Source: Paenibacillus sp. sptzw28 (GTDB lineage Bacteria; Bacillota; Bacilli; Paenibacillales; Paenibacillaceae). Taken from it: 64,000 nucleotides of DNA. Below are positions 24,720 through 36,457 of the stretch, in pieces. The stretch lies in assembly GCF_019550795.1 (NCBI RefSeq), contig NZ_CP080545.1, positions 2,762,001 to 2,826,000 on the forward strand, given 5' to 3'. The notes below the pieces were generated by a model. That model searched no databases and was not told where the DNA came from. It saw only the letters and a list, made by a program, of their open reading frames with translations. Numbering within the stretch: the first letter of the stretch is position 1; each line of letters starts with the position of its first letter. Position numbers and translations under genes: made by a program.

Positions 24720-26636
24720 ATGGTAAATGCTGCATTTGGCTTGTCCACGCGTGATTTATATTTATTTAATAAGGGTAAATTGTTTCATAGTTATAGGACG
24801 CTGGGCGCGCACCTTGTCAGCCTTGGCGATGAACAAGGCGTACGGTTTGCAGTATGGGCGCCCAACGCAGTCGGCGTGAGTATTGTTTCCTCCTTTAACG
24901 GCTGGCAGGGTGAAAGTCATGCGATGGAACGGATTGGCGACACGGGCGTATGGTGTTTGTTCGTTCCGGAAGTCGGACCGGGTGCGGTTTATAAATACGA
25001 GATTGAAACGCCGGACGGCGGCAGAGTGCTGAAATCCGACCCATACGCCTTTGCATCCGAACGCAGACCGGGCACGGCTTCGATAGTAGCCGAAATTAAC
25101 GGCTATGACTGGCGGGACGGGGACTGGCAAAGACGCAAGCAGGCCGGCAGACCTTATAGTGAGCCGATGCTCATCTATGAAGTGCATCTTGGATCCTGGC
25201 GTAATAATGGAAAAGAAAATTTCTGGACGTATGAGGAAATGGCCGGACAATTGGTAGATTATGTCCTCGACATGGGCTACACCCATATCGAGCTGCTTCC
25301 GATTACCGAGCATCCTCTTGATCAATCTTGGGGGTATCAGGTGACGGGCTACTACTCGGCAACGAGCCGTTACGGATCTCCGCAGCAGCTTATGCATTTA
25401 ATCGACAGGTGCCATCAAAGGGGAATCGGTGTTATTTTGGACTGGGTTCCGGGTCATTTCTGCAAGGATGATCATGGCTTGAGATTGTTTGACGGGACGC
25501 CAATCTATGAAGGCACCGATTGGAAACGTGCTGAGAAACCGCTTTGGGGGACGCTTGCCTTTGACTTTGGATGCACAGAGGTGCAGAGCTTCCTTATCTC
25601 GAACGCGATTTTCTGGATGGATGTTTATCATATCGACGGACTGCGTGTAGATGCAGTAGCCAGCATGATCGACCTTCACTTTGACAAACCTCCGGAACTG
25701 CGGACGCTTAATAAATTCGGCGGATCGGAGAATGTCGATGCTATCCGCTTTCTGAAGCGGCTTAACGAGACAGTGTTTCATTATTATCCCGACACCCTCA
25801 TGATTGCAGAAGACTCCTCGGCATGGCCGGCTGTAACTTCACCGACCCATATGGGCGGCCTCGGCTTTAACTTTAAATGGAACATGGGTTGGATGAATGA
25901 TATGCTCCGCTATATGGCGCTCGATCCTGATGATCGCAGGCACCACCACAATTTGATTACTTTTTCACTTGTATACGCCTTTTCCGAAAACTTCGTGCTT
26001 CCGCTTTCCCATGACGAGGTTGTACACGGCAAACGATCGCTCTTGAACAAAATGTCCGGTACCTACGAGCAAAAATTTGCCCAGCTTCGCTTATTCTACG
26101 GGTATTGGATCACGCATCCGGGAAAGAAGCTGCTCTTCATGGGAGGCGAGTGGGGGCAATTCGACGAATGGAAGGACGCGGAATCGCTGGATTGGATGCT
26201 GCTCGATTACCATTTGCACGGGCGTATGCACCATTATGTGCAAACGCTCAATGCAGCTTATGCCCGGCACACATCGTTGTGGGAACGGGACTGCGAGCCG
26301 GGGGGCTTCGAATGGATCGACGTGCATAATGCGGCGCAGAGCATTGTTGTTTTTATGCGAAGGGGCCATCATTCCGATCAGTTCGCGATCTCCGTGTGCA
26401 ACTTCTCCCGCCATCAATATAACCAATTCATTATAGGCGTCCCCGAACCGGGTCAATACCGGCTCGTTTTAAATAGCGAATCGACAGCATTCGGAGGTAC
26501 ATGGGAACATATACCGGATGTGTTTCACAGCCGGGATGTTCCTTGGCACGGAAGGGAATCCAGCTTGGCACTTGATCTTCCGCCACTCAGCTTCCAATTG
26601 CTTACTTATTCGCAAGGGGTAACGCATTTATCGTAA
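24720..26636 (+). CDS. glgB: 1,4-alpha-glucan branching enzyme GlgB (GH13)
   Basis: The 638-residue enzyme has the N-terminal CBM48 domain ([22 protein letters not shown]), then the GH13 barrel with the nucleophile Asp311 in GLRVDAVAS, the acid/base Glu364 in [10 protein letters not shown] and the SHDEVVHGK motif carrying the third carboxylate Asp. It creates alpha-1,6 branches in glycogen. ATG 24720 with GGGAGGTG 10 nt upstream is preferred to the in-frame TTG 24711, which lies almost on the RBS. It is the first gene of a glgB-C-D-A-GH15 operon. Confidence 0.95.
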   Translation: MVNAAFGLSTRDLYLFNKGKLFHSYRTLGAHLVSLGDEQGVRFAVWAPNAVGVSIVSSFNGWQGESHAMERIGDTGVWCLFVPEVGPGAVYKYEIETPDGGRVLKSDPYAFASERRPGTASIVAEINGYDWRDGDWQRRKQAGRPYSEPMLIYEVHLGSWRNNGKENFWTYEEMAGQLVDYVLDMGYTHIELLPITEHPLDQSWGYQVTGYYSATSRYGSPQQLMHLIDRCHQRGIGVILDWVPGHFCKDDHGLRLFDGTPIYEGTDWKRAEKPLWGTLAFDFGCTEVQSFLISNAIFWMDVYHIDGLRVDAVASMIDLHFDKPPELRTLNKFGGSENVDAIRFLKRLNETVFHYYPDTLMIAEDSSAWPAVTSPTHMGGLGFNFKWNMGWMNDMLRYMALDPDDRRHHHNLITFSLVYAFSENFVLPLSHDEVVHGKRSLLNKMSGTYEQKFAQLRLFYGYWITHPGKKLLFMGGEWGQFDEWKDAESLDWMLLDYHLHGRMHHYVQTLNAAYARHTSLWERDCEPGGFEWIDVHNAAQSIVVFMRRGHHSDQFAISVCNFSRHQYNQFIIGVPEPGQYRLVLNSESTAFGGTWEHIPDVFHSRDVPWHGRESSLALDLPPLSFQLLTYSQGVTHLS

Positions 26637-26707
26637 CGCGAGTTGTATTGAAACTGTACACTTAATTACTGCTGCGGCCTGCTGCAGTGGAAAAGGAGAG
26701 GGTGTCC

Positions 26708-27874
26708 ATGGGCAGAAAACGAATGATAGCTATGCTTCTTGCCGGCGGTGAAGGGAAAAGACTGGGAGTGCTTACGAAGGATTTAGCCAAGCCGGCCGTC
26801 CATTTCGGCGGGAAGTACCGTATTATCGATTTTACTTTAAGCAACTGCGCTCATTCGGGCATCGACACGGTCGGCGTATTGACCCAATATCAGCCGCTTG
26901 TGCTTAACACCTATCTTGGCATCGGCAGTCCTTGGGGGCTTGACAGGCGTGACGGCGGAATGGCCATTCTTCCTCCATACGTGAAACAAAAAGGCGGCAT
27001 GTGGTACAAAGGAACGGCCAATGCTATATACCAGAACATGGGGTTCATTGATCGGTTTGATCCCGATTATGTGCTTGTCATTTCAGGCGATCATATTTAT
27101 AAAATGGATTACGAGCTGATGCTGCAGCAGCATGAACAGACCGGTGCCGATGTTACGATCGCGTGCATTGAGGTGGGGTGGAAGGAAGCGAGCCGTTTTG
27201 GCATCATGCAAGTCGACGATGACGGCAGAGTCACTTCGTTCGAAGAAAAACCAAAGGTGCCGACGAGCAACTTGGCCTCAATGGGAGTATATATTTTCTC
27301 CTGGCACGTACTTCAACAATATTTGATCCGCGACGAAGCAAACCGTTTATCCGGCAACGATTTCGGTAAAGACGTCATACCTGCCATGCTGCAGGATGGG
27401 GTAAAGCTGAATTCCTATACATTTAACGGCTATTGGAAAGACGTCGGCACGATAGAAAGCTTATGGGAATCGAATATGGATCTGCTTGCCGAAAAGCCTC
27501 CGCTTGATTTGAACGACCACGAATGGCGGATATACTCGGTTAACCCGAATCGGCCGGCCCATTATATAGCGTCCGGGACCGAAGTTATCAATTCGCTGAT
27601 TACAGAAGGTTGTGTCGTTGAAGGCCTCGTGAAGCAATCGGTCTTATTCTACGGCGTTCAAGCCGGCATTGACAGCCGCATCGAGGAATCGGTTATTATG
27701 CCGGGCGTTAAAATCGGCAAAGGCGTTTCCATATATCGCTCCATTATCGGAGAAGGTGCAATTATCGCGGACGGCGTGACGATCGGCAGCCCGAACAGAG
27801 GTGCCGTGACGGTAATCGGAAGTGATGAATATGTTGCGACGAATCAATCGCTGCAGGAGGTGGAGCAACCATGA
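26708..27874 (+). CDS. glgC: Glucose-1-phosphate adenylyltransferase, catalytic subunit GlgC
   Basis: The 388-residue enzyme makes ADP-glucose for glycogen synthesis. It has the nucleotide-binding [12 protein letters not shown] loop with [15 protein letters not shown], the [12 protein letters not shown] metal site and a C-terminal left-handed beta-helix of hexapeptide repeats (about 290-385). ATG 26708 with AAAGGAGAGG upstream is preferred to the in-frame GTG 26687. Its stop overlaps the start of glgD (ATGA), which supports a GlgC-GlgD heteromer as in other Firmicutes. Confidence 0.95.
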   Translation: MGRKRMIAMLLAGGEGKRLGVLTKDLAKPAVHFGGKYRIIDFTLSNCAHSGIDTVGVLTQYQPLVLNTYLGIGSPWGLDRRDGGMAILPPYVKQKGGMWYKGTANAIYQNMGFIDRFDPDYVLVISGDHIYKMDYELMLQQHEQTGADVTIACIEVGWKEASRFGIMQVDDDGRVTSFEEKPKVPTSNLASMGVYIFSWHVLQQYLIRDEANRLSGNDFGKDVIPAMLQDGVKLNSYTFNGYWKDVGTIESLWESNMDLLAEKPPLDLNDHEWRIYSVNPNRPAHYIASGTEVINSLITEGCVVEGLVKQSVLFYGVQAGIDSRIEESVIMPGVKIGKGVSIYRSIIGEGAIIADGVTIGSPNRGAVTVIGSDEYVATNQSLQEVEQP

Positions 27875-28983
27875 ATTCGAACATTATCGGCGTTATTAAC
27901 CTGATTCATGAATCGGATGAGCTTGAGTCGCTGACGGCGGGACGATGCTTGGCAACAGTGCCGTTCGGCGCGCGTTACCGGCTGATCGACTTTACTTTAT
28001 CGAGCATGGTAAACTCCGGCATTACAAAGGTAGCCGTATTCGCTCATACCAAATACCGTTCACTGATGGATCATCTGGGCTCCGGGAAGCATTGGGATCT
28101 CCACCACAGACAAAGCGGGTTGTTTATGCTGCCGCCGATAACCGACGATGTCAATGAGGTGCGCCGCGGCGACTTGTTTCATTTCTATCAGCACCGCGAC
28201 TATTTTGAGCGCAGTTCGGTGGAATATGTCGTCATAACGCGCAGTCATATGATTTGCAATATCGATTTCGACCCGATCGCCGAGGAGCACAAAGCAAGCG
28301 GAGCGGATATAACGGTTGTTTGTAAGGAGCAAAGAGATCTGCTGGACGGCAATGCGCGGAAAGTACTTATAGACGGCTCCGGGCGCATTACGGCGATGCA
28401 GGATCATTACGGCCGGATGGACAGCGATATCGTCTCGATGGAAATGTATATCATGCGCAAGGAATTGCTGCTTGAACTCGTGGAGACGTCGCTGGCGCAG
28501 GGCCAGGATCATCTTGTAAGGCACGCCATCATGTCACGTGTCGATACGCTTCATATTCAGAGCCATATGTATGAAGGCTATTTGGGCATCGTCAATACGG
28601 TTTCGAGCTATTATCAAAACAGCATGCAGCTGCTGTGCCCCAATGTTTGGAGGAGTTTGTTCTTTGAGCCGGGGCCGATCTATACGAAGGTCAAGGATGA
28701 GCCGCCCGCCAGATATGCGGACGGGGCGAAAACAAGCAATTCACTGATAGCCAACGGCTGCATTATCGAAGGGACGGTCGTGAACAGCATATTGTTCCGT
28801 GGAGTTCATGTCCGCAGGGGCGCGGTTGTCCGTAACAGCATTGTGATGCAAAACGGCATAATCGGCGAGAACAGCAGCGTCGACCACGTCATTCTGGATA
28901 AAGACGTAACGATTGAAAGAAGCCGAGATCTTCGCGGCGGCGCATCTTCACCGTTCTTGGCGATCAAGCGTAAGGTAATATAA
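27871..28983 (+). CDS. glgD: GlgD, regulatory subunit of ADP-glucose pyrophosphorylase
   Basis: The 370-residue GlgC paralogue keeps the fold and the [17 protein letters not shown] segment but has lost the nucleotide loop (the AGGEGKRL region reads [13 protein letters not shown]). The catalytic Asp region also reads [11 protein letters not shown] instead of [10 protein letters not shown]. GlgD is known to be inactive alone and to modulate GlgC in Firmicutes. It overlaps glgC by ATGA. A C-terminal beta-helix (about 280-360) is visible. Confidence 0.9.
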   Translation: MNSNIIGVINLIHESDELESLTAGRCLATVPFGARYRLIDFTLSSMVNSGITKVAVFAHTKYRSLMDHLGSGKHWDLHHRQSGLFMLPPITDDVNEVRRGDLFHFYQHRDYFERSSVEYVVITRSHMICNIDFDPIAEEHKASGADITVVCKEQRDLLDGNARKVLIDGSGRITAMQDHYGRMDSDIVSMEMYIMRKELLLELVETSLAQGQDHLVRHAIMSRVDTLHIQSHMYEGYLGIVNTVSSYYQNSMQLLCPNVWRSLFFEPGPIYTKVKDEPPARYADGAKTSNSLIANGCIIEGTVVNSILFRGVHVRRGAVVRNSIVMQNGIIGENSSVDHVILDKDVTIERSRDLRGGASSPFLAIKRKVI

Positions 28984-29032
28984 CAGCCCCGGGATCGGGG
29001 TTCCGATAGAGAGACAGAGGTGAAATCATACA

Positions 29033-30475
29033 ATGAAATTGTTATTTGCCACTTCGGAGGCTGTACCGCTTATCAAGACGGGGGGACTTGCGGATGTCGC
29101 CGGGTCTCTGCCCAAGGCTTTGAAGGAGCTCGGTGCCGAGGTGCGGGTTATCCTCCCCAAATATGAAGCCATTCCGGAAGCGTTCGCGAAGCAATTCGAG
29201 ACAGTTGCCGTTTTTACGGTCCGCCTCGGCTGGCGCGAGCAGTATTGCGGGCTGCTCAAAGCGGAAATTGACGGAGTTGTATTCTACCTGATCGACAATG
29301 AATACTATTTCCGGCGCGGTGGATTGTATGGCTATGGCGACGATGCGGAGCGCTTCGTCTTTTTCTGCTTTGCCGTTACCGAGGCGCTCTTCCATTTGGA
29401 ATTCCTTCCGGATATTATTCATTGCCATGATTGGCAGACAGGGCTTATTCCTTTTCTTCTCAAGACGCGATATGCGCATGAACCGGTTTGCCGGGATATC
29501 GCCACTGTCTACACGATACATAATCTGCGTTATCAAGGTGTGTTCGGTAAGGAGCTGCTGATGGATCTGATCGGAAGCGGCGAGGAGCTGTTCGGATCGG
29601 AGGGAATCGAATTTTACGGCGCAGGAAGCTGTATGAAAGGCGGTCTGAGCTATGCGGACAAGCTGACGACAGTTAGTCCGACATATGCGCAGGAAATCCA
29701 GACGGAAGCTTACGGAGAGAAGCTTGACGGGTTGCTGCGGTCCCGTTCCGAAGATTTGACGGGTATCGTCAATGGAATAGACACCGACTCATTTGACCCG
29801 ATGCATGATCCGGCAGTGAAGGTGCCGTATCGCGGCTCGCTTCCGCGTAAACGCAAGAACAAGCTGGCGCTGCAGCGTGAGCTTGGTCTTGCCGAATCGG
29901 ATGCCACACCGCTTATCGGCATCGTGTCGCGCCTTGTGGACCAGAAAGGATTGGATCTGATCCAGGCCGTGCTTGAGCCTATGCTTAAGGAAGGAGTACA
30001 GCTGGCCGTACTCGGGGCAGGCGATTGGCACTATGAACAAATGTTTCGCCGCGCAGCAGCAGAGCGGCCGGGCCAGGTTGCGGTTTGGTTCGGCTTCAAT
30101 GACGGTCTCGCAAGGAGGATATATGCGGCGAGCGATATGTACCTTATGCCGTCTCAATTCGAACCGTGCGGTTTGAGCCAGCTTATTGCGCTGCGTTATC
30201 GTTCTGTGCCGATCGTGAGGGAAACCGGCGGACTGAAGGATACGGTTAAGGCCTTCAACGAGTTCACAGGAGAAGGAAACGGGTTCAGCTTTACCAATTA
30301 CAACGCTCAAGACCTGCTATTCACCATACGCAGAGCGCTCACGTTTTACAACGACGAGCAGGCATGGCAGAAGATCGTCGCCAATGGCGCGAAAGATGAT
30401 TGCAGCTGGAAGCAATCCGCGAAATCGTACATGGAACTTTATGGCGAACTTCTGCTGAATCGAAAGGAGACATAA
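29033..30475 (+). CDS. glgA: Glycogen synthase GlgA (ADP-glucose, GT5)
   Basis: The 480-residue GT5 glycosyltransferase begins MKLLFATSEAVPLIKTGGLADV, with the KTGGL loop that binds ADP-glucose. It has HCHDWQTGLIPFLL in the N-terminal domain and the C-terminal PSQFEPCGLSQLIALRYRSVPIVRETGGLKDTV motif with the catalytic Glu. It extends alpha-1,4 chains. An AGAGGTGAAATCATACA RBS precedes ATG 29033. It is in the glg operon, followed after 2 nt by a GH15 gene. Confidence 0.95.
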   Translation: MKLLFATSEAVPLIKTGGLADVAGSLPKALKELGAEVRVILPKYEAIPEAFAKQFETVAVFTVRLGWREQYCGLLKAEIDGVVFYLIDNEYYFRRGGLYGYGDDAERFVFFCFAVTEALFHLEFLPDIIHCHDWQTGLIPFLLKTRYAHEPVCRDIATVYTIHNLRYQGVFGKELLMDLIGSGEELFGSEGIEFYGAGSCMKGGLSYADKLTTVSPTYAQEIQTEAYGEKLDGLLRSRSEDLTGIVNGIDTDSFDPMHDPAVKVPYRGSLPRKRKNKLALQRELGLAESDATPLIGIVSRLVDQKGLDLIQAVLEPMLKEGVQLAVLGAGDWHYEQMFRRAAAERPGQVAVWFGFNDGLARRIYAASDMYLMPSQFEPCGLSQLIALRYRSVPIVRETGGLKDTVKAFNEFTGEGNGFSFTNYNAQDLLFTIRRALTFYNDEQAWQKIVANGAKDDCSWKQSAKSYMELYGELLLNRKET

Positions 30476-30477
30476 CC

Positions 30478-32448
30478 ATGGCCCGTCATCTCGTAATCGG
30501 CAACGGCAAGCTGCTTGTCAACCTGGATAAAAACTGTTATATCCGCGACATCTATTATCCCTATGTGGGACAGCTTAATCACGTCGGGGGGCAGTACTGC
30601 AGGTTCGGCATTTGGGTCGGCGGTCAATTCTCCTGGCTGGAGGAACCGGAGTGGAAATTCGAGCTCGGGTACATTGAGGATTCCCTTGTCACGAATGTAA
30701 TCGCGAAGAACGAGCGGCTTAATGTCGAGCTGCATATGAACGACGGTATTCACCAGCGCGAATGTATTTATATCAAGCGTGTCGTAGTCCGCAACAAATC
30801 GTCCGAGCCCCGGGAGTTTCGTCTGTTCTTCCATCAGGATCTGATGATAGACGGCTCGGAGGTCGGGGATACAGCGGCTTATTATCCCGATAATCATACG
30901 ATGTTTCACTATAAGCGTTCCTCTTATTTCATGTTTAACGGCTTCTCGGACGAAGGCGGAATGATGCAGTATACAACCGGCATCAAGCGGTTTCACTCTG
31001 CCGAAGGAACTTGGCGGGACGCCGAAGACGGAATTCTGATGGGAAACTCGATCTCTCAGGGCTCGGTGGACAGTACGATGAGCTTTCGGACCGTGGTACC
31101 GGGCGGCGGCGAGAAAACCGTGTATTACTGGATGTCCATCGGCAAGAATCTCGAGGAAGTCAAAGAACTGAACCAATATGTCCAGGAAAGCCATCCGGAG
31201 AAACTGCTCAGCCGGATCGTCATCTACTGGAAGCATTGGCTCCACAGGGCGGAGGTCAATTTGGGCGATCTTCCGCCTGAAGTGTCCCGCATGTTCAGAC
31301 TGAGTCTGCTCATCGTGCGCACGCAGACGGATGAACGCGGGGCGATCGTCGCAGCCAACGATACGGATATTCTGCAGTACAACCGGGATCATTACAGTTA
31401 TATGTGGCCGCGCGACGGCGCTCTGATTGCCGATGCGATGTCCGCTGCCGGATTCCAGAGCGTTATATCGCCGTTCTTCCAATTTTGCGCCCAGACGCTT
31501 TCGCCGGACGGTTATTTATTTCACAAGTATAATCCGGACGGCACGGTCGGCTCGAGCTGGCATCCCTATATCGTGCAGGGAAGCCGAAGGCTGCCGATCC
31601 AGGAGGACGAGACGGCGCTCGTGCTGTTCGCGCTTTGGAAGGATTATATGCGCAATCAGGTGATTGAGCTTCCTCAGTCGTTATATAACAATTTGATACG
31701 CAAAGGCGCAGCGTTCTTGAGCCAATATATGGAGCATTCGCTGTCCCTGCCCAAGCCGAGCTATGATCTGTGGGAAGAACGGTACGGTATTTGGACGTAT
31801 ACGGTGGCTTCCGTGTACGGAGGATTGATGGCGGGGGCGTACTTTACCGAATTGTTCGGCGATTACGAGCGGAGCGATCATCTGCGCAACACCGCCCAAG
31901 CGATCAAACACGGGATGCTGACACATCTGTGGGATGAGGAATCGGGCCGGTTTGCCCGGGGGCTAATCCAGAAGGACAATCGTTGGGTGAAAGACATGAC
32001 GCTGGAGAGCAGCCTGTTCGGCATTTGGGAGTTCGGCGTTCTGCCTGTTGAAGACCCCCGCGTCATTAGTACGATGAGTGCGATCAAGACAGGACTGTCG
32101 ATCCGCAACGGCGTAGGCGGAGCCGCCCGTTACACGAACGACTACTATTTCCAGCAATCCGGCGATATCGAGAATATTCCGGGCAACCCATGGATCATTT
32201 GTACCCTTTGGGTAGCGAATTTCGAGATCGAATCCGCTCAAAGCCTGAAGGATTTGGAAGGTCCGCGCCAGACGATGGAATGGGTCGTGAAGCACGCATT
32301 GTCGAGCGGACTTCTACCCGAGCAGATACATCCTCTTGACGGCAGTCCGTTATCTGTCGCACCGCTGACATGGTCCCATGCGACGTTTATCCATTCAGTG
32401 AGCCGGTATGCGGCAAAATATGCAGAGCTCTCCGCAATTAAGGCATAA
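30478..32448 (+). CDS. GH15 glucoamylase-like glycoside hydrolase, cytoplasmic
   Basis: The 656-residue protein has an N-terminal beta-sandwich domain (about 1-270, opening MARHLVIGNGKLLVNLD) and a C-terminal (alpha/alpha)6 barrel with GH15 motifs: YMWPRDGALIADAMSAAGF, QEDETALVL and SYDLWEERYG, whose LWEE contains the likely general acid. There is no signal peptide, so it should act on intracellular glycogen or maltodextrin, releasing glucose. The start ATG 30478 is 2 nt past the glgA stop with AAAGGAG upstream. A longer in-frame start inside glgA is rejected. A strong terminator ends the operon after it. Confidence 0.9.
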   Translation: MARHLVIGNGKLLVNLDKNCYIRDIYYPYVGQLNHVGGQYCRFGIWVGGQFSWLEEPEWKFELGYIEDSLVTNVIAKNERLNVELHMNDGIHQRECIYIKRVVVRNKSSEPREFRLFFHQDLMIDGSEVGDTAAYYPDNHTMFHYKRSSYFMFNGFSDEGGMMQYTTGIKRFHSAEGTWRDAEDGILMGNSISQGSVDSTMSFRTVVPGGGEKTVYYWMSIGKNLEEVKELNQYVQESHPEKLLSRIVIYWKHWLHRAEVNLGDLPPEVSRMFRLSLLIVRTQTDERGAIVAANDTDILQYNRDHYSYMWPRDGALIADAMSAAGFQSVISPFFQFCAQTLSPDGYLFHKYNPDGTVGSSWHPYIVQGSRRLPIQEDETALVLFALWKDYMRNQVIELPQSLYNNLIRKGAAFLSQYMEHSLSLPKPSYDLWEERYGIWTYTVASVYGGLMAGAYFTELFGDYERSDHLRNTAQAIKHGMLTHLWDEESGRFARGLIQKDNRWVKDMTLESSLFGIWEFGVLPVEDPRVISTMSAIKTGLSIRNGVGGAARYTNDYYFQQSGDIENIPGNPWIICTLWVANFEIESAQSLKDLEGPRQTMEWVVKHALSSGLLPEQIHPLDGSPLSVAPLTWSHATFIHSVSRYAAKYAELSAIKA

Positions 32449-32452
32449 ATAT

Positions 32453-32514
32453 AAAAAAAAGCTGCACTCTCGCTTCATCGTAATTCGATGAAAGCGGCGG
32501 TGCAGCTTTTTTGT
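32453..32514 (+). terminator. Strong terminator of the glycogen operon
   Basis: A long hairpin AAAAAAGCTGCAC...GTGCAGCTTTTTT with an inner CGCTTTCATCG-like/CGATGAAAGCG stem is followed by TTTTTTGTTTTG; A and T runs make it usable in both directions. Confidence 0.95.
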
Positions 32515-32721
32515 TTTGATATTCAATTATTTATTGAATAAAATATATTACATATGAAGTTAATTAAATGTAATGAATGTAAAGCTTTTATTATGATTCA
32601 CTAAGAAACAACGCTAAAGTTTGTTGAATATCAATAGAGACATTCATCTTCACGTAAGATATTATTAAAAGCAAGAAGAATACTGCGACTGTATGTTAGG
32701 TTAAATAACATAAAGGTTGTG

Positions 32722-34356
32722 ATGACGGTGAAACAGGATATGAGCAGGGCGGTACAGTCTTCGTCGGAGGAAACAGGCCCCATGCCATTGCTCCAGGTGG
32801 TTGGGGTGACCAAGAGGTTCGGTTCTTTAGCTGCAAATAACCGGATCAGCATGAATATTTACAGCGGTGAAATTCATGCCATACTTGGCGAGAACGGCGC
32901 AGGCAAGAGCACTCTGATGAAAATGCTGTACGGTCTTTACCCTCCTGACGAGGGGGAAATCTTTATCGAAGGAGCGCCGGCGGCGTTATTTCCTCCATCG
33001 AAAGCGAAATTGCTTGGAGTGAGAATGGTGTTCCAGGATTTCCGTCTCGTACCCTCACTCACCGTCGTCGAGAATATGGCTCTTGCCGTTGGGCGGGGAC
33101 TGTTCACGCTTGGATTGAAAACACTTAGTGAACGAATCACAGCGATCTCCGGACAATATGGACTGGATGTGAATCCGGATGCTTTTGTGTGGCGGCTTGA
33201 CCTTGGGCAGCGTCAACGTGTAGAAATCGTTAAAGCGCTGCTGGGGAATGATGCGAGATTGCTCATCTTCGATGAGCCGACAAGTGTACTGACTCCCGGT
33301 GAAGTGACCTCCTTTCTCGATTTACTGCGCAAGCTGCGTGACGACGGTTTCGCGATTTTGCTTATAACTCATAAAATAGGCGAGGTTGCTGCATGCGCGG
33401 ACCGGGTGACGGTGCTGCGGGAAGGGGGAGTAACCTATACCGGCACGCGGGAAAACGGATTGGATGAAATGTCTCTTGTAGCGATGATGCTGCGAGATGA
33501 TGAAAGTCGAACGATACCGACAGCTGACGGCGCACTTGCGGCTCGGGATGCTGCGGCCATGAATCAAGCCGGAGAAATTAAGAACAAATCCGCTCACTTC
33601 GGTGCAGGCGAGCCGGTTTTGCGCACGATTGGATTATCGGTGCGGGATGACCACGGCCGCGTTATATTCAGGGACCTTAATCTATCACTCTACAGCCATA
33701 CAATCATTGGTGTGGCTGGAATATCCGGCAATGGGCAGCGGGAGTTGGCCGAGACTCTCGTCGGTCTGCGGCAGTCTTTCAGCGGTAAGATCACAAGCGG
33801 CGAACGCGATTTAACCGGCAAGCAGCCCGGGGAGTTTCTGAAGGCGAGAGTCGGCTTTGTCAGTGAAGATCCTATCCGCGATTCGATTGTTGCAGGCTTC
33901 TCCGTACTGGAGCATATGACGCTTGGCGGGCTGCCTCTCGTGCCGCGCGGCGCCGGAATCGATTGGCGGGAAATACGGCGTTCGTTTGAGGAATCAGAGT
34001 CTGTCCGAAAGCTGGGGGTCGCCGGACCGGAACGGTATGCGAAACGGCTTTCAGGCGGAAACATCCAGCGGATGGTGCTGGCAAGAGCGCTTATTGCAAA
34101 GCCGAAGGCGATGGTCGTGAGCTATCCGAGCCGGGGGCTCGACATCGGGACGACAAGGCGCATCCAGTCAATGCTGAGGCAGTTTGCCGATGAAGGAGCG
34201 GCCATTCTGCTCATCTCCGAGGAGCTTAACGAGCTATTTCGCTTGTCTGACCGGATAGTCGTGCTGAATGAAGGCAGGCTGTATGGTCCTTATGATCCGG
34301 TGGCAGTCGATATGCAGACAATAGGTACGATTATGCTCAAGGGGGAAAGCGCATGA
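32722..34356 (+). CDS. Sugar/nucleoside-type ABC transporter ATPase (BMP-importer, two ABC domains)
   Basis: The 544-residue protein has two ABC domains, as in NupO/YufO-type importers. Domain 1 (about 20-250) has Walker [10 protein letters not shown], signature LDLGQRQR and Walker B LLIFDEPT, and is competent. Domain 2 (about 295-540) has a degenerate Walker A ([10 protein letters not shown]) and a Walker B lacking the Asp-Glu pair (MVVSYPSRG) but a good LSGGNIQR signature, a known pattern for this family. ATG 32722 is one codon after an in-frame GTG. It overlaps the permease gene by ATGA. Genes that follow suggest import of a nitrogen-rich small molecule. Confidence 0.9.
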   Translation: MTVKQDMSRAVQSSSEETGPMPLLQVVGVTKRFGSLAANNRISMNIYSGEIHAILGENGAGKSTLMKMLYGLYPPDEGEIFIEGAPAALFPPSKAKLLGVRMVFQDFRLVPSLTVVENMALAVGRGLFTLGLKTLSERITAISGQYGLDVNPDAFVWRLDLGQRQRVEIVKALLGNDARLLIFDEPTSVLTPGEVTSFLDLLRKLRDDGFAILLITHKIGEVAACADRVTVLREGGVTYTGTRENGLDEMSLVAMMLRDDESRTIPTADGALAARDAAAMNQAGEIKNKSAHFGAGEPVLRTIGLSVRDDHGRVIFRDLNLSLYSHTIIGVAGISGNGQRELAETLVGLRQSFSGKITSGERDLTGKQPGEFLKARVGFVSEDPIRDSIVAGFSVLEHMTLGGLPLVPRGAGIDWREIRRSFEESESVRKLGVAGPERYAKRLSGGNIQRMVLARALIAKPKAMVVSYPSRGLDIGTTRRIQSMLRQFADEGAAILLISEELNELFRLSDRIVVLNEGRLYGPYDPVAVDMQTIGTIMLKGESA

Positions 34357-35468
34357 ACCATGCCGCTCCAATGAGTGAACCGCCCCATGAGCCGGTTGAC
34401 GATATTCGGCAGGGCGCTGCTGCTGCGGCTTTAGAGGCATCATCTAATGTGCCGTTTTGGCGCAAAACGCTGCCGAACGTTCATATCGGACTTGCGATTG
34501 TCGGTCCGTTTATACTGTTCGCCCTCTTTCTGCTCCTCGTGGGAGCAAATCCTTTAGAGATTTATATAACTATGATACGTTCAAGCTTTGGTGACAGCTA
34601 CGGTTTTGGCGAGGTTGTAGTGAAAACAACGCCGATTCTGCTGACGGCTCTGGCGACCGCGCTGCCGGCCAGAGCCGGACTCGTCAATGTCGGCGGCGAA
34701 GGCCAACTTGCCATCGGCGCATTGACCACAACCTTCGCTGCGCTTTATGCAGTGAGCGGATGGCCCGCTTATGCCGGGCTGCCGATGCTGGCTATCGCCG
34801 GTGCGGCAGGAGGGGCGTTATGGGCGGGAGTAGCCGCAGGACTTCGCCATTATGGCCGCATGAATGAGACGATTACCACATTGCTGCTGAATTATATCGC
34901 ATTTTACACGGTAGGTTATTTCGTGCATGGTATCCTCAAAGACCCGGCATCATTCAACTGGCCTTTTTCTCCGCAAATCGACGACTCGTTAAGACTGCCG
35001 GTCGTTACGGGAACTCGGATTCACCTGGGAGTGGTCATAGCGCTTGCGCTGGCTGTATTTATCTGGTGGCTGCTCACCCGAACAAGGTTTGGATATCGTC
35101 TCAAGACGGTAGGCGGCAATTCGGTGGCCGCCAGACTCGCGGGAATTCCGGCGGAGCGGATGCAGGTGTTAGTTCTACTGGCAGCCGGAGCACTTGCCGG
35201 CCTGGCGGGTATGATCGAGATAACCGGAATAGAAGGGCGGCTTCGCCCGTCAACAGGCGTGAATTACGGATATCTCGGCTTTCTTGCCGCATGGATGGCA
35301 TGGAATCAGCCGCTCTGGATAATTGGAACGGCCCTCATTATAGGAGCGACATCGGTTGCCGGCAATGCACTTGAGATGACAAGCGGGCTTCCTTCCTCAG
35401 CCATGCATATCTTTATGGCGATTATTCTGATCTCGATTCTGGCGTTTGGAAGGGGGCGCGCGAAATGA
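34353..35468 (+). CDS. BMP-type ABC transporter permease 1 (NupP-like)
   Basis: The 371-residue inner-membrane permease has about nine to ten helices and the branched-chain/BMP permease signature around [13 protein letters not shown] and [28 protein letters not shown]. The first about 45 residues are a hydrophilic cytoplasmic tail. It pairs with the next permease to form the channel. The start overlaps the ATPase stop (ATGA) and its own stop overlaps the next start (ATGA), so the three genes are translationally coupled. Confidence 0.9.
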   Translation: MNHAAPMSEPPHEPVDDIRQGAAAAALEASSNVPFWRKTLPNVHIGLAIVGPFILFALFLLLVGANPLEIYITMIRSSFGDSYGFGEVVVKTTPILLTALATALPARAGLVNVGGEGQLAIGALTTTFAALYAVSGWPAYAGLPMLAIAGAAGGALWAGVAAGLRHYGRMNETITTLLLNYIAFYTVGYFVHGILKDPASFNWPFSPQIDDSLRLPVVTGTRIHLGVVIALALAVFIWWLLTRTRFGYRLKTVGGNSVAARLAGIPAERMQVLVLLAAGALAGLAGMIEITGIEGRLRPSTGVNYGYLGFLAAWMAWNQPLWIIGTALIIGATSVAGNALEMTSGLPSSAMHIFMAIILISILAFGRGRAK

Positions 35469-36373
35469 TCGCGGACATATTGACCGGCGCTCTCAGGTCC
35501 GGCACATCCGTTCTGTATGCAAGCATGGGTGAGCTCATTTCGGAGCGGGCAGGCGTAATCAACCTCGGCACGGAAGGGGCTATGGTAGCAGGGGCTCTCG
35601 GAGGCTTCGCCGTCACCGTCTGGACCGGTAATCCCTGGATCGGCGCGCTTGGCGGAGGTATATGCGGCGGATTGATTTCTCTCATGCACGCATTTCTCGT
35701 TATCTCGCGCAATGCGAATCAGCTTGCCTCAGGGCTCACGCTCATGTTTCTCGGTCTCGGCTTGACCGCTTTCTTTGGCCGCTCGTTCGTAAGCGCGTCA
35801 ATCGTGGGATTTAATACGGTGGAAATACCGCTTCTCTCCGATATCCCTTGGATAGGTCCGATCCTCTTTAAACACGACCCTTTGACATACGTATCTTATC
35901 TGCTCGTGCCGGGCGTTTGGCTGTTATTGCACCGGACTCGAATCGGCGTTATCCTTCGCGCGGTCGGAGAACGCGATGAAGTCGTATACGCATACGGTAT
36001 ATCGCCGGTGCTTATCCGATATCTGGCTGTTATTTCCGGAGGATTTCTTGCCGGAGTTGGCGGTACCCAGCTTTCCGTCGCCTTCACCCATTCATGGGTG
36101 GAAGGTATGACCAGCGGCAGGGGCATTGTCGCCGCGGCGCTCGTCATCTTTGCTTCCTGGCGCCCGTTTCGCGCCATGCTCGGCGCATATTTGTTCGGCG
36201 GAGCGCAGGCGCTCCAGCTGGTGCTGCAAAGCCGTGGGGTGGATGTGTCCCCCTTCCTGCTATTCATGCTTCCTTATGTGCTGACACTGGCGGCCCTGTT
36301 TCTGGTCGAACGAAGGCAGCGGGGGCGAATGCCGGAGGGGCTCAGTAAAGTGTTTACGGGAGCAACCGGTTAA
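35465..36373 (+). CDS. BMP-type ABC transporter permease 2 (NupQ-like)
   Basis: The 302-residue permease has about eight helices. It has SERAGVINLGTEGAMVAGALGG near the N-terminus and YAYGISPVLIRYLAVISGGFLAGVGG, matching the second permease of nucleoside-type BMP importers. It starts by an ATGA overlap with permease 1. The lipoprotein gene follows after 84 nt that contain a weak GC hairpin. Confidence 0.9.
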   Translation: MIADILTGALRSGTSVLYASMGELISERAGVINLGTEGAMVAGALGGFAVTVWTGNPWIGALGGGICGGLISLMHAFLVISRNANQLASGLTLMFLGLGLTAFFGRSFVSASIVGFNTVEIPLLSDIPWIGPILFKHDPLTYVSYLLVPGVWLLLHRTRIGVILRAVGERDEVVYAYGISPVLIRYLAVISGGFLAGVGGTQLSVAFTHSWVEGMTSGRGIVAAALVIFASWRPFRAMLGAYLFGGAQALQLVLQSRGVDVSPFLLFMLPYVLTLAALFLVERRQRGRMPEGLSKVFTGATG

Positions 36374-36457
36374 ACCGTCGTCCATCGCTCATTAGCCTAG
36401 CGCTGGGCAGCGAGCGTTGCGAACATATAGACAGGTTCACTTGGGGAGGGTTTGGAG

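Noticed and set aside
30439..31482. 347-codon antisense frame inside the GH15 gene
   Set aside because: The plus-strand GH15 gene is unmistakable; the antisense protein shows no domain and no RBS.
36386..36416. CGCTC/GAGCG hairpin between permease 2 and the BMP lipoprotein gene
   Set aside because: Short stem, long loop and no T tract; not enough for a terminator call.
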